This document shows, piece by piece, positions 8,219 through 16,146 of a stretch of 64,000 bases of DNA. Location: contig NZ_JALDAX010000001.1 of NCBI RefSeq assembly GCF_022698145.1, positions 372,001-436,000 of the forward strand. Reading direction: 5' to 3'. Source of the DNA: Streptomyces spinosisporus. GTDB lineage: Bacteria > Actinomycetota > Actinomycetes > Streptomycetales > Streptomycetaceae. How positions within the stretch are numbered: position 1 is the stretch's first letter; each line of letters opens with the position of its first letter. The notes beneath the pieces are model-generated. The model ran no database searches and was not told where the DNA came from. It saw only the letters and a program-made list of their open reading frames with translations. Made by a program: the position numbers and the translations under genes.

Positions 8219-8310
8219 CGCGTCACTCCGCCCTGCCCGCTGCCGAGGTCGCCGCTGCCGATGCGGCCGCCCTCCTTGGCGAACGTGGAGTAGTAGTCGG
8301 TGGGGTTCAT
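8206..8310 (-). CDS. Candidate 34-codon ORF coupled to cysN
   Basis: The ATG at 8310 follows the cysN stop by one base (TGAGATG), the arrangement of translational coupling. The product begins MNPTDYYSTFAKEGGRIGSG and ends GGVTRCVR. Third codon positions are almost all G or C over the first 27 codons, which is what real Streptomyces genes show. I do not recognise a family. It could be a small protein, a leader or the remnant of a longer gene. Confidence 0.45.
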   Translation of the reverse strand: MNPTDYYSTFAKEGGRIGSGDLGSGQGGVTRCVR

Positions 8311-8311
8311 C

Positions 8312-9646
8312 TCAGAAGTCCCACCCGTCGTCCTCGGACTCGTCCTTGACGGGCTCGGGGGCCGCGAACGACTCGCCGACCATGCCCGCGGTCAGCGTGG
8401 TGCCGTCGCTGGGGTCGATGAGGATGAAGGAGCCGGTGCGGCGCGAGTCGGAGTAGGAGTCGACCGGCAGCGGCTCCGCGGTGCGGATCTTCACCCGGCC
8501 GATGTCGTTGGCGACGAGCTGCCCCGGGTGCGGGTGCAGGGACAGGTCCGACAGCGTCAGCCGGGACGGGATGTCCTTCACGATCGCCTTGACCGTGCGC
8601 GTGCCGTGCTTGAGCAGCACCCGGTGGCCGACGGTCAGCGCCGCGTCGGCGACATGGCAGACGGTCGCCTCGATGTCCTGCGTGGTCGCCGGGGCGTCCT
8701 TGCTGGGCACGATCAGGTCGCCGCGCGAGATGTCGATGTCGTCCTCCAGCAGGAGGGTCACCGACTGGGTGGTCCAGGCGACGTCGACCGGCTCGCCCAG
8801 CAGGTCGATCGCGCTGATCCGCGAGGCACGGCCGGAGGGCAGCACCGTGACCGGCTCGCCGACATGGAACGAACCGGCGGCGATCTGCCCGGCGTAGCCC
8901 CGGTAGTCCGGGTGCTCGGCGGTCTGCGGCCGGATCACGTACTGCACGGGCAGCCGCGCGTGGCAGTGGCTCAGGTCGTGACTGACCGGGACCGTCTCCA
9001 GGTGCTCCAGGACCGTCGGGCCGCCGTACCAGTCCATGGTGGCCGACGGCTCCACCACGTTGTCGCCGACGAGCGCGGAGATCGGGATCGCGGTGACCTC
9101 GGGGACGCCCAGTTCCAGCGCGTACGCCGTGAACTCCTCGGCGATCGCGGCGAAGACGGGCTCCTTGTAGTCGACCAGGTCCATCTTGTTCACGGCCAGG
9201 ACCACGTGCGGCACCCGCAGCAGGGCCGCGATCGCCGCGTGCCGGCGGGTCTGTTCGACGACGCCGTTGCGGGCGTCGACGAGGATGATGGTGAGTTCGG
9301 CGGTGGAGGCGCCGGTGACCATGTTGCGGGTGTACTGCACATGGCCGGGGGTGTCGGCGAGGATGAACCGGCGTTTGGGCGTCGCGAAGTAGCGGTAGGC
9401 GACGTCGATGGTGATGCCCTGTTCGCGTTCGGCGCGCAGGCCGTCGGTGAGGAGGGCGAGGTCGGGGGCGTCCTGGCCGCGGTTGCGGGAGGCGTGTTCG
9501 ACGGCTTCCAGCTGGTCGGTGAGGACCGACTTGGAGTCGTGCAGCAGCCGGCCCACCAGGGTCGACTTGCCGTCGTCGACGGAACCGGCGGTGGCGAACC
9601 GCAGCAGCGTGGTGGCCGAGAGCTCCTCGGTCGTGATCGTGCTCAT
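8312..9646 (-). CDS. cysN: Sulfate adenylyltransferase large subunit (GTPase)
   Basis: A 444-residue EF-Tu-like GTPase with P-loop GSVDDGKST (21-29), DTPGH, NKMDL and the C-terminal beta-barrel domains. CysN couples GTP hydrolysis to the CysD reaction ATP + sulfate to adenylyl sulfate (APS) + pyrophosphate. The start is ATG 9646, two bases after the cysD stop; upstream frame extension reads through cysD and is a shadow. No fused APS kinase domain is present, in line with the separate cysC. Confidence 0.95.
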   Translation of the reverse strand: MSTITTEELSATTLLRFATAGSVDDGKSTLVGRLLHDSKSVLTDQLEAVEHASRNRGQDAPDLALLTDGLRAEREQGITIDVAYRYFATPKRRFILADTPGHVQYTRNMVTGASTAELTIILVDARNGVVEQTRRHAAIAALLRVPHVVLAVNKMDLVDYKEPVFAAIAEEFTAYALELGVPEVTAIPISALVGDNVVEPSATMDWYGGPTVLEHLETVPVSHDLSHCHARLPVQYVIRPQTAEHPDYRGYAGQIAAGSFHVGEPVTVLPSGRASRISAIDLLGEPVDVAWTTQSVTLLLEDDIDISRGDLIVPSKDAPATTQDIEATVCHVADAALTVGHRVLLKHGTRTVKAIVKDIPSRLTLSDLSLHPHPGQLVANDIGRVKIRTAEPLPVDSYSDSRRTGSFILIDPSDGTTLTAGMVGESFAAPEPVKDESEDDGWDF

Positions 9647-9648
9647 GC

Positions 9649-10584
9649 TTAGAAGTACCCCTCGCGCTTGCGGTCTTCCATCGCGGCCTCGGAGAGCTTG
9701 TCGTCGGCGCGCGTCGCGCCCCGCTCGGTCAGCCGGGAGGCGGCGATCTCGACGATCACCTTGTCGATGGTGTCGGCGTCGGAGTCGACGGCGCCGGTGC
9801 AGGACATGTCGCCGACCGTGCGGTAGCGCACCTGCCGCTTCTCCACGGTCTCGCCGTCCCTGGGCCCGCCCCACTCACCGGCCGTCAGCCACATCCCGCC
9901 GCGCTTGAACACCTCACGCTCGTGCGCGAAGTAGATCTGCGGCAGCTGGACGTTCTCGCGGGCGATGTACTGCCACACGTCCAGCTCGGTCCAGTTGGAC
10001 AGCGGGAAGACCCGGACGTGCTCGCCCGGTGCGTGCCGGCCGTTGTAGAGGTTCCACAGCTCGGGCCGCTGGCGGCGCGGGTCCCACTGCGAGAACTCGT
10101 CCCGCAGACTGAACACCCGTTCCTTGGCCCGTGCCTTCTCCTCGTCGCGCCGTCCGCCGCCGAAGACCGCGTCGAACCGCTCCGCCTGGATCTTCTCCGT
10201 CAGCGGCAGCGTCTGCAGCGGGTTGCGGGTGCCGTCCGCGCGCTCCTTGAGGACGCCGCGGTCGATGTAGTCCTGCACCGAGGCCACGTGCAGCCGCAGT
10301 CCGTGCTGCTCCACCACGCGGTCGCGGTATTCGAGGACTTCGGGGAAGTTGTGCCCGGTGTCGACGTGCAGCAGTGAGAAGGGGATCGCCGCGGGGGCGA
10401 AGGCCTTCAGGGCCAGGTGGAGCATGAGGATGGAGTCCTTGCCGCCGGAGAAGAGGATCACCGGCCGTTCGAACTCGCCCGCCACCTCGCGGAAGATGTG
10501 CACCGCCTCGGACTCCAGCGCGTCCAGGTGCGAGAGGGCGTACGGGGAGCCCGTGCCCTCCTTGGCCGTGGCGACGGTCGTCAT
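9649..10584 (-). CDS. cysD: Sulfate adenylyltransferase small subunit
   Basis: A 311-residue PP-loop enzyme with SGGKDS (46-51), HVDTGHNFPEV, FGGGRRDEEKARAKER, FPLSNWTELDVWQYI and the terminal RKREGYF found in nearly all CysD proteins. It forms APS with CysN. Its ATG overlaps the cysC stop (ATGA), so translation is coupled within the operon. Confidence 0.96.
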   Translation of the reverse strand: MTTVATAKEGTGSPYALSHLDALESEAVHIFREVAGEFERPVILFSGGKDSILMLHLALKAFAPAAIPFSLLHVDTGHNFPEVLEYRDRVVEQHGLRLHVASVQDYIDRGVLKERADGTRNPLQTLPLTEKIQAERFDAVFGGGRRDEEKARAKERVFSLRDEFSQWDPRRQRPELWNLYNGRHAPGEHVRVFPLSNWTELDVWQYIARENVQLPQIYFAHEREVFKRGGMWLTAGEWGGPRDGETVEKRQVRYRTVGDMSCTGAVDSDADTIDKVIVEIAASRLTERGATRADDKLSEAAMEDRKREGYF

Positions 10585-11117
10585 GCCAGTCCCCTTTCGG
10601 TGAGCAGCGCGTGGACCGCGGCCGCGGACTCCTGGACGGTCTGGTGCTGCGACTCGATCCGCAGGTCGGGCGACTCGGGGGCCTCGTAGGGGTCGTCGAC
10701 CCCGGTCAGCCCGGTCAGTTCGCCCGCCGCCTGCTTGGCGTACAGACCCTTCACATCACGTACGGAGCACACGTCGACGGGAGTGGCGACGTGCACCTCC
10801 AGATACGGCGCCCCGCTCTCCTGGTGACGCTTGCGGACCGCCTCGCGGCTGTCCGCGTAGGGCGCGATCACCGGGACGAGCGCCTTGACGCCGTTGCGGG
10901 CGAGCAGTTCGGCGAGGAAGCCGATGCGCTGCACATTGGTGTGCCGGTCCTCGCGGGAGAAGCCGAGGCCCGCCGAGATGAACTCGCGGATCTCGTCGCC
11001 GTCGAGCACCTCGACGCGGTGGCCCTCCTCGCGCAGCCGGCCTGCCAGCTCGTACGCGATGGTGGTCTTGCCGGCGCTCGGCAGACCCGTGAGCCAGACG
11101 GTGGCTCCGGTCGTCAC
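10581..11117 (-). CDS. cysC: Adenylyl-sulfate kinase
   Basis: A 178-residue P-loop kinase with GLPSAGKT (11-18), DGDEIREFISAGLGFSREDR and VKGLYAKQ, the standard APS kinase blocks. It phosphorylates APS to PAPS. I choose GTG 11117 because GGAG sits six bases before it. The alternative ATG 11153 forms an ATGA overlap with cysH and would add twelve residues. Having APS kinase beside an APS-type reductase suggests that PAPS is needed for sulfation while reduction uses APS directly. Confidence 0.92.
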   Translation of the reverse strand: MTTGATVWLTGLPSAGKTTIAYELAGRLREEGHRVEVLDGDEIREFISAGLGFSREDRHTNVQRIGFLAELLARNGVKALVPVIAPYADSREAVRKRHQESGAPYLEVHVATPVDVCSVRDVKGLYAKQAAGELTGLTGVDDPYEAPESPDLRIESQHQTVQESAAAVHALLTERGLA

Positions 11118-11149
11118 AAGGTTCTCCTGATTCGTCGAAGGCGCGGCGG

Positions 11150-11860
11150 TCATCCGTGCAGCCCGCACTCGGTCTTGGCGCTGCCCGCCCAGCGGCCGGC
11201 CCGTGCGTCCTCGCCCTCCAGGACCCGGCGGGTGCAGGGGGCGCAGCCGACGGAGGGGTAACCGTCCATCAGCAGCGGGTTGGTCAGCACGCCGTGCTCC
11301 GCGACGTAGGCGTCGACGTCGTCCTGGGTCCAGCGGGCGATCGGTGAGATCTTGACCTTCTGCCGCTTCTCGTCCCAGCCGACGACCGGGGTGTTCGCCC
11401 GGGTCGGGGACTCGTCGCGGCGCAGACCGGTCGCCCAGGCCACGTAGTTGGTCAGGCCCCGCTCCAGCGGCTGGACCTTGCGCAGCCTGCAGCACAGGTC
11501 GGGGTCGCGGTCGTGCAGCTTCGGCCCGTACTCGGCGTCCTGCTCGGCGACCGTCTGACGCGGGGTCAGGGTGATGACGTTGACGTCCATCACGGCCTCG
11601 ACGGCGTCGCGGGTGCCGATGGTCTCCGGGAAGTGGTAGCCGGTGTCGAGGAACACCACGTCCACACCGGGCATGGCCCGTGAGGCGAGGTGGGCGACCA
11701 CCGCGTCCTCCATGGACGAGGTCACGCAGAAGCGCTTGCCGAAGGTGTCGGCCGCCCACTTCAGGATCTCCAGCGCGGAGGCGTCCTCCAAGTCACGGCC
11801 CGCCTGCTCGGCGAGCGCCTTGAGATCCTCTGTCGTCTGCTCTTCCGTCACCGTGGTCAT
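11150..11860 (-). CDS. cysH: Assimilatory adenylyl-sulfate (APS) reductase
   Basis: A 236-residue PP-loop reductase. It contains SSMEDAVVAHL, FLDTGYHFPET, Cys-Cys at 123-124 and CxxC at 206-209, the four ligands of the 4Fe-4S cluster that mark APS-using rather than PAPS-using enzymes, plus the catalytic C-terminal ECGLH (Cys232). It reduces APS to sulfite and AMP using thioredoxin-type electrons. Start ATG 11860 overlaps the stop of the zinc-ribbon gene (ATGA). Confidence 0.95.
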   Translation of the reverse strand: MTTVTEEQTTEDLKALAEQAGRDLEDASALEILKWAADTFGKRFCVTSSMEDAVVAHLASRAMPGVDVVFLDTGYHFPETIGTRDAVEAVMDVNVITLTPRQTVAEQDAEYGPKLHDRDPDLCCRLRKVQPLERGLTNYVAWATGLRRDESPTRANTPVVGWDEKRQKVKISPIARWTQDDVDAYVAEHGVLTNPLLMDGYPSVGCAPCTRRVLEGEDARAGRWAGSAKTECGLHG

Positions 11861-12036
11861 GTCGTGTCTCCCCCTGCGTCGGAGTGCTGAAAGCCCCGGG
11901 CGAGCAGCCCGAGGAACTTCAGCTGAAAGGCCCGGTTGCATGCCGCGCATTCCCACGAGCCGTGGCCCTGCTCGCCGGGACGTAGGTCCTCGTCGCCGCA
12001 GTAGGGGCAGTAGAAGGGGGCGGCGCGCTCGCTCAT
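11857..12036 (-). CDS. Small zinc-ribbon protein in the cys operon
   Basis: A 59-residue protein with two CxxC pairs, C10PYC13 and C30AAC33, about the spacing of a zinc ribbon, plus a short helix-forming tail (FQLKFLGLLARGF). It overlaps the sulfite reductase stop by ATGA upstream and the cysH start by ATGA downstream, so it is translated with them. Its role is unknown; an electron-transfer, metal-binding or assembly role for sulfite or APS reductase would fit. Confidence 0.8.
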   Translation of the reverse strand: MSERAAPFYCPYCGDEDLRPGEQGHGSWECAACNRAFQLKFLGLLARGFQHSDAGGDTT

Positions 12037-13733
12037 GACAGGGCCTCCTCGGAGGCGCGTGCGGCCCAGGCGGCGAACCGCTCGCCGTCCTCGCGCTCGG
12101 CCAGGAACCGCCTGAGGACCCGCTCGATGTAGTCGGGCAGCTCCTGCGAGGTGACCTTCAGACCACGCACCTTGCGGCCGAACCCGGCCTCCAGGCCGAG
12201 CGCGCCGCCGAGGTGCACCTGGTAGCCCTCGACCTGCTCGCCGTTGCCGTCGAGGACCAGCTGGCCCTTGAGACCGATGTCCGCGACCTGGATACGGGCG
12301 CAGGCGTTCGGGCAGCCGTTGAGGTTGATGGTCAGCGGCTCGTCGAACTCCGGCAGGCGGCGCTCGAGTTCGTCGATGAGCTGCGAGCCGCGCTGCTTGG
12401 TCTCGACGATGGCGAGCTTGCAGTACTCGATGCCGGTGCAGGCCATGGTGCCGCGCCGGAAGGTGGACGGCCGGGCGGTCAGGTCCAGCGCCTCCAGGCC
12501 CTCGACCAGCGAGTCGACCCGGTCCTGCTCGACGTCGAGCACGATCATCTTCTGCTCGACGGTGGTACGCACCCGGCCCGAGCCGTGTGCCTCCGCCAGC
12601 TCCGCGATCTTGGTGAGCGTGGCGCCGTCGACGCGTCCCACGCGCGGGGCGAAGCCGACGTAGAACCGACCGTCCTTCTGGCGGTGCACGCCGATGTGGT
12701 CGCGCCACTGCTGGACCGGCTGCTCGGGGGCGGGGCCGTCGATCAGCTTGCGTCCGCCCAGGTACTCGTCCTCCAGGACCTGGCGGAACTTCTCCGCGCC
12801 CCAGTCGGCGACGAGGAACTTCAGCCGGGCGCGGGTGCGCAGCCGGCGGTAGCCGTAGTCGCGGAAGATCGACAGGACGCCCTCGTAGACGTCGGGGACC
12901 TCGTCGATCGGCACCCAGGCGCCGAGCCGCACGCCCAGCTTGGGGTTGGTGGACAGGCCTCCGCCGACCCACAGGTCGAAGCCGGGGCCGTGCTCGGGGT
13001 GCCGTACGCCGACGAAGGCCACGTCGTTGATCTCGTGCACCACGTCGAGGACCGGCGAGCCCGAGATGGCCGTCTTGAACTTCCGGGGGAGGTTGGAGTA
13101 CGCCTTGTTGTTGAGCACGCGGCGCTTCATCTCCTCCAGCGCAGGCGTGCCGTCGATGATCTCGTCCTCGGCGATGCCCGCCACCGGGGAGCCGATCATC
13201 ACGCGGGGGGTGTCGCCGCAGGCGGTGACCGTCGACAGGCCCACGCCCTCCAGACGCTCCCAGATCGTCGGGACGTCCTCGATGCGGATCCAGTGGTACT
13301 GGACGTTCTGCCGGTCCGTGATGTCCGCGGTGCCGCGCGCGAACTCCTGGGAGATCTCCCCGATGACCCTCAGCTGCTGCGTGGTCAGCGCACCGCCGTC
13401 GATGCGGACGCGCATCATGAAGTACTCGTCGTCCAGCTCCTCCGGCTCCAGGATCGCGGTCTTGCCGCCGTCGATCCCGGGCCTGCGCTGGGTGTACAGA
13501 CCCCACCAGCGCATCCGTCCGCGCAGGTCACCGCCGTCGATGGAGTCGAAGCCGCGCTTGGAGTAGATCGTCTCAATGCGTGTCCGCACATTGAGACCGT
13601 CGTCGTCCTTCTTGGTCTGCTCGTTGCCGTTCAGCGGGGTGAAGTGCCCCGCGGCCCACTGGCCCTCACCGCGGTGACGGCTCACCTTGCGGCGTGGAGT
13701 CGCGGCGGCAGGCTTCTGCGGGGTGGCGGCCAT
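12033..13733 (-). CDS. Ferredoxin-type sulfite reductase (siroheme/4Fe-4S)
   Basis: A 566-residue protein of the nitrite/sulfite reductase family: two half-repeats, ITDRQNVQYHWIRIED early, then ACTGIEYCK (Cys-x5-Cys) and NLNGCPNAC (Cys-x3-Cys) that bind the 4Fe-4S cluster bridged to siroheme. It reduces sulfite to sulfide with six electrons from ferredoxin. Sulfite rather than nitrite use follows from the cys operon context and the chelatase gene at the operon end. Start ATG 13733 is preceded by GAAGGA at a good distance. A leader peptide gene lies 149 bases upstream. Confidence 0.93.
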   Translation of the reverse strand: MAATPQKPAAATPRRKVSRHRGEGQWAAGHFTPLNGNEQTKKDDDGLNVRTRIETIYSKRGFDSIDGGDLRGRMRWWGLYTQRRPGIDGGKTAILEPEELDDEYFMMRVRIDGGALTTQQLRVIGEISQEFARGTADITDRQNVQYHWIRIEDVPTIWERLEGVGLSTVTACGDTPRVMIGSPVAGIAEDEIIDGTPALEEMKRRVLNNKAYSNLPRKFKTAISGSPVLDVVHEINDVAFVGVRHPEHGPGFDLWVGGGLSTNPKLGVRLGAWVPIDEVPDVYEGVLSIFRDYGYRRLRTRARLKFLVADWGAEKFRQVLEDEYLGGRKLIDGPAPEQPVQQWRDHIGVHRQKDGRFYVGFAPRVGRVDGATLTKIAELAEAHGSGRVRTTVEQKMIVLDVEQDRVDSLVEGLEALDLTARPSTFRRGTMACTGIEYCKLAIVETKQRGSQLIDELERRLPEFDEPLTINLNGCPNACARIQVADIGLKGQLVLDGNGEQVEGYQVHLGGALGLEAGFGRKVRGLKVTSQELPDYIERVLRRFLAEREDGERFAAWAARASEEALS

Positions 13734-13856
13734 GGTTGATACGTCCTTCGGGACAGGCGTGAATGCGGCTCTGACCTGCGCGCGCGGGCGCATGGGCATA
13801 CGTGCGCGTCGTTGCGCGGGGGGAGAGAGTCAAAAGATGTCGGGCGTGCTGCGCGG

Positions 13857-13871
13857 GTGGCCGAGGGCCAC
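13857..13871 (-). promoter_or_regulatory. Hairpin just after the leader peptide, possible attenuator element
   Basis: On the minus strand GTGGCC-CTC-GGCCAC forms a perfect 6-bp stem beginning 11 bases beyond the leader stop codon. Further G+C-rich self-complementary sequence follows before the sulfite reductase ribosome site. No U-run is seen, so control by translation or Rho rather than classical termination is also possible. Confidence 0.45.
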
Positions 13872-13882
13872 GGTGGAGCAGG

Positions 13883-13966
13883 TCAGCTCGCCGGACAGAT
13901 GGCGCTGGACATGCGGCCGAGGTCGACGTGCCGCCGACTCACCAAGGCAATTCCAGTTCCAGACAT
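13883..13966 (-). CDS. Leader peptide gene upstream of the cys operon (27 residues)
   Basis: The minus-strand frame from ATG 13966 to TGA 13885-13883 encodes MSGTGIALVSRRHVDLGRMS followed by SAICPAS. The core RRHVDLxRxxSAIC is the pattern I remember from the many Streptomyces ORFs annotated as putative leader peptides, often in front of sulfur or nutrient genes. The peptide has a single Cys near its end and a compact hairpin just after the stop, as expected if ribosome progress there senses cysteine supply. There is no good ribosome site, so translation may be leaderless or weak. The mechanism is inferred, not shown. Confidence 0.8.
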   Translation of the reverse strand: MSGTGIALVSRRHVDLGRMSSAICPAS

Positions 13967-13988
13967 GACGAAAGCGTGGCACGGCAGT

Positions 13989-14088
13989 CTGGACACAGTC
14001 CAGCTTCGTCCACGATGCGGACACCCTTGTCCCGGAGTACGAGACAAGCGTGTCCTCGATCACATCGGCTGCGGACGGTCTTGTCCGC
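13989..14088. promoter_or_regulatory. Cluster of four GGAC/GTCC dyads upstream of the cys leader
   Basis: CTGGAC-ACA-GTCCAG (13989-14003), GGACACCCTTGTCC (14019-14032), GACA-AGCG-TGTC (14043-14054) and GCGGAC-GGTCTT-GTCCGC (14071-14088) lie 20 to 120 bases before the leader ATG. Centres are about 23 to 31 bases apart. This is a likely binding array for the operon regulator. The leftmost-in-transcription dyad (14071-14088) could alternatively end transcription of the acetyltransferase gene. Confidence 0.5.
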
Positions 14089-14093
14089 GCAGG

Positions 14094-14666
14094 TCAGACC
14101 GGGTATGCACCGGCCCACGGGCCGGGCGCGGACACCTCGGGCTGCTCCTCGACCTTGGTGTCGAAGAGCTTGAAGCCCCGGCGCTGATAGTTGTCCATGG
14201 CGTGCTCGCCGTCCAGGCTGCAGGTGTGCACCCAGACCCGCTTCGTCCGCGCGCGCCCGGGCCAGCGCTCGGCGAGGTCCCAGGCGCGGGCGGTGCCGCA
14301 GGACAGCAGATGCCCGCCGATGCGGCGGCCGCGGAAGGCGGGGATCAGCCCGAAGTAGGCGATCTCCACGACCCCGTCGTCCTGCGGGTCCAGCTCGATG
14401 TATCCCGCGGGCGTGCCCCGGTCGTAGGCGACCCAGGTCTCCGCGCCCGGCCGGTCCAGCTGCTCCTGCCAGCGCGCGTACGTCCAGCCCAGCCGGTCGA
14501 TCCAGCGGATGTCACCGCCGACGGACGTGTACAGGAAGCGGCTGAACTCGGGGGAGGGCACCTCGGAGCGGACGATCCGCACGTCCCCCTCCGGCGCGGC
14601 GGCCGGCAGCAGGTCGGTCGGGGCGGTCTGCTCCAGGGACCAGGTGGTCACGGGGATGGTGGTCAT
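14094..14666 (-). CDS. GNAT-family N-acetyltransferase
   Basis: A 190-residue protein with the acetyl-CoA loop IPAFRGRRIGGHLL (the R/Q-x-x-G-x-G/A pattern reads RGRRIG) preceded by the strand EIAYFGL and a YIELDPQ turn, the centre of the GNAT fold. YQRRGFKLFDT near the end is the usual family C-terminal strand. The substrate is unknown. ATG 14666 is the start that places the fold correctly. Its 3' end faces the cys promoter region on the same strand. Confidence 0.82.
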   Translation of the reverse strand: MTTIPVTTWSLEQTAPTDLLPAAAPEGDVRIVRSEVPSPEFSRFLYTSVGGDIRWIDRLGWTYARWQEQLDRPGAETWVAYDRGTPAGYIELDPQDDGVVEIAYFGLIPAFRGRRIGGHLLSCGTARAWDLAERWPGRARTKRVWVHTCSLDGEHAMDNYQRRGFKLFDTKVEEQPEVSAPGPWAGAYPV

Positions 14667-14683
14667 GACCGCCAGGGAATCAT

Positions 14684-15961
14684 CTACCCCAGAGATCTGT
14701 CGATCGAGTCCAGCGGCAGCGCGTAGAGCATCCGTCCCGACTGCGACCAGACCTCGCCGCTGTCCTCGGCGTAGGAGAGCGACCCGGCCCGTGCGGTCCA
14801 GCAGTGGTTCGACTCGTCCACCCCGCACCGGGTGGCCAGCGCCCTGCGGGTGCTCTGCCGCCACAGGACGCCGTGACCGTCCGGCTCGTCGGCCGGGCGG
14901 GCCAGATACCACTTCGAGCGGTACGACAGCACTCCGCCGACGCCGTCCGTCTTCGTCTCGTACGCCTGCTCCGGGACCGCGCGCCCCGCGGCGTCGGTGG
15001 CCAGCAGACCGGCGCGGACCGGGTCACCGCTGAACGCGTAGCGCCACAGCAGGGTGGTCCCCTCGCCGTCCGCCCGCACCCGCTCGCTCGCGACCAGGCT
15101 GTCCGGCGCGGTGCTGCGGTCCAGGGAGATCGCGCCCGGTCGCGCGCCGTGGCCGGTGAGGCGGTACGAGCCGATCGCGGGCAGCACGTACCGCGAGCCC
15201 TGCGCCGCCCAGCCGCCCTTCACCCTGCCGACCGCGCCGCTGTTCACGGTGGTCCGCTGGATGCGGTGCATGTCGTACACGTACAGCCCGTCGGCGGCGG
15301 TGACCAGCAGCTTGCCCTGGTACCAGACCATGCCGGAGACGGGGGAGGACAGGCCGCGGTAGTCGCGGCCGCCGTCGACCGGGACGACGAGCGAGGCCCA
15401 GGCGTAGGTGAGCCGGGCCGGATCGGTCGCGTCGACGACGGCGAGCCGGGCGCCGCCGGGCTTCGCCGACCGTCCGATGTCACGGCTCCAGCCGGACAGG
15501 ATCACCCGGTGCTCGCCCCAGTGGCCGTCGTCGTCCGCGTCCCCGGACGTGGTGACCGCGCCCGCCCGCCAGCCACGGGTGTCGGCGGTGTCCCAGCAGT
15601 ACGCGCGCGTGGCCGTCGGCGCGACGGGCAGCGACCCGTGCGCGACGGACGCGCAGTCGCCCGCACCGCGCAGCGAATGGTCGGGGTCGGCGAGGACCGT
15701 GCTCACGCCGACGGGCCTGCCCATCGCGGAGGAGAGCCGGTCGAGCGTGCTCTGCGGCACCTCGCGCTCCTGGAGCCGCAGCCCCGCGGCCGCCCGGTCG
15801 GAGGACGAGAGCGTCTTCAGGGCCCCCGGCCTGTCACCGACCGTGGCCTGCGACGCGCTGATCATCGTGGCGGCGGCGGTGAGCGCGAGGGCGGTCCCGG
15901 CCAGGGCGGCGCGCAGCGCTCGGCCCCGCTTCTGCCTGCGGTGTCGGCCACGTTGCTTCAT
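14684..15961 (-). CDS. Secreted protein of unknown function, probable beta-propeller-like
   Basis: A 425-residue protein starting MKQRGRHRRQKRGRALRAAL, then a hydrophobic core (AGTALALTAAATMISASQA) that reads as a Sec signal peptide cleaved near residue 39. The mature part has repeated strands such as GMVWYQGKLLVTAADGLYVYDMHRI and GGVLSYRSKWYLARPA and two Cys pairs, suggesting an extracellular disulfide-bonded, propeller-like protein. I do not recognise the family. It ends 17 bases before the GNAT gene start and may share its transcript. A TTGGTC/GACCAA dyad lies 30 to 50 bases upstream of its start. Confidence 0.7.
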   Translation of the reverse strand: MKQRGRHRRQKRGRALRAALAGTALALTAAATMISASQATVGDRPGALKTLSSSDRAAAGLRLQEREVPQSTLDRLSSAMGRPVGVSTVLADPDHSLRGAGDCASVAHGSLPVAPTATRAYCWDTADTRGWRAGAVTTSGDADDDGHWGEHRVILSGWSRDIGRSAKPGGARLAVVDATDPARLTYAWASLVVPVDGGRDYRGLSSPVSGMVWYQGKLLVTAADGLYVYDMHRIQRTTVNSGAVGRVKGGWAAQGSRYVLPAIGSYRLTGHGARPGAISLDRSTAPDSLVASERVRADGEGTTLLWRYAFSGDPVRAGLLATDAAGRAVPEQAYETKTDGVGGVLSYRSKWYLARPADEPDGHGVLWRQSTRRALATRCGVDESNHCWTARAGSLSYAEDSGEVWSQSGRMLYALPLDSIDRSLG

Positions 15962-15992
15962 ACGTCCTCCCGAGGCGGGCCAACTGCGGCCA

Positions 15993-16012
15993 TTGGTCCG
16001 AGCGTTGACCAA
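15993..16012. promoter_or_regulatory. Inverted repeat TTGGTC-N8-GACCAA upstream of the secreted-protein gene
   Basis: Perfect six-base arms 31 to 51 bases upstream of the ATG at 15961. The minus-strand TTGGTC could also serve as a -35-like element. This is a plausible operator; the regulator is unknown. Confidence 0.35.
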
Positions 16013-16121
16013 AGGAGCAGGTGGGGCGACCCGTAGTGGGATGCTACGGCAGTCGGGCCCGTCCGGGGACAAAGACCCTGCAATTATGCGGAAGATGGGC
16101 CCATGGGGTCACTCAGGGGGA

Positions 16122-16139
16122 CGCCGCGGTCACGCGGCG
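16122..16139 (-). terminator. Hairpin downstream of the GAF regulator gene
   Basis: CGCCGC-GGTCAC-GCGGCG forms a 6-bp G+C-only stem starting seven bases beyond the stop codon. There is no U-tract, as is common for Streptomyces terminators. Confidence 0.4.
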
Positions 16140-16146
16140 GACACGA

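Noticed and set aside
12213..13739. 508-codon plus-strand frame opposite sulfite reductase
   Set aside because: It is the antisense shadow of a highly conserved enzyme gene; its product is low-complexity Asp/Val/Arg/Gly.
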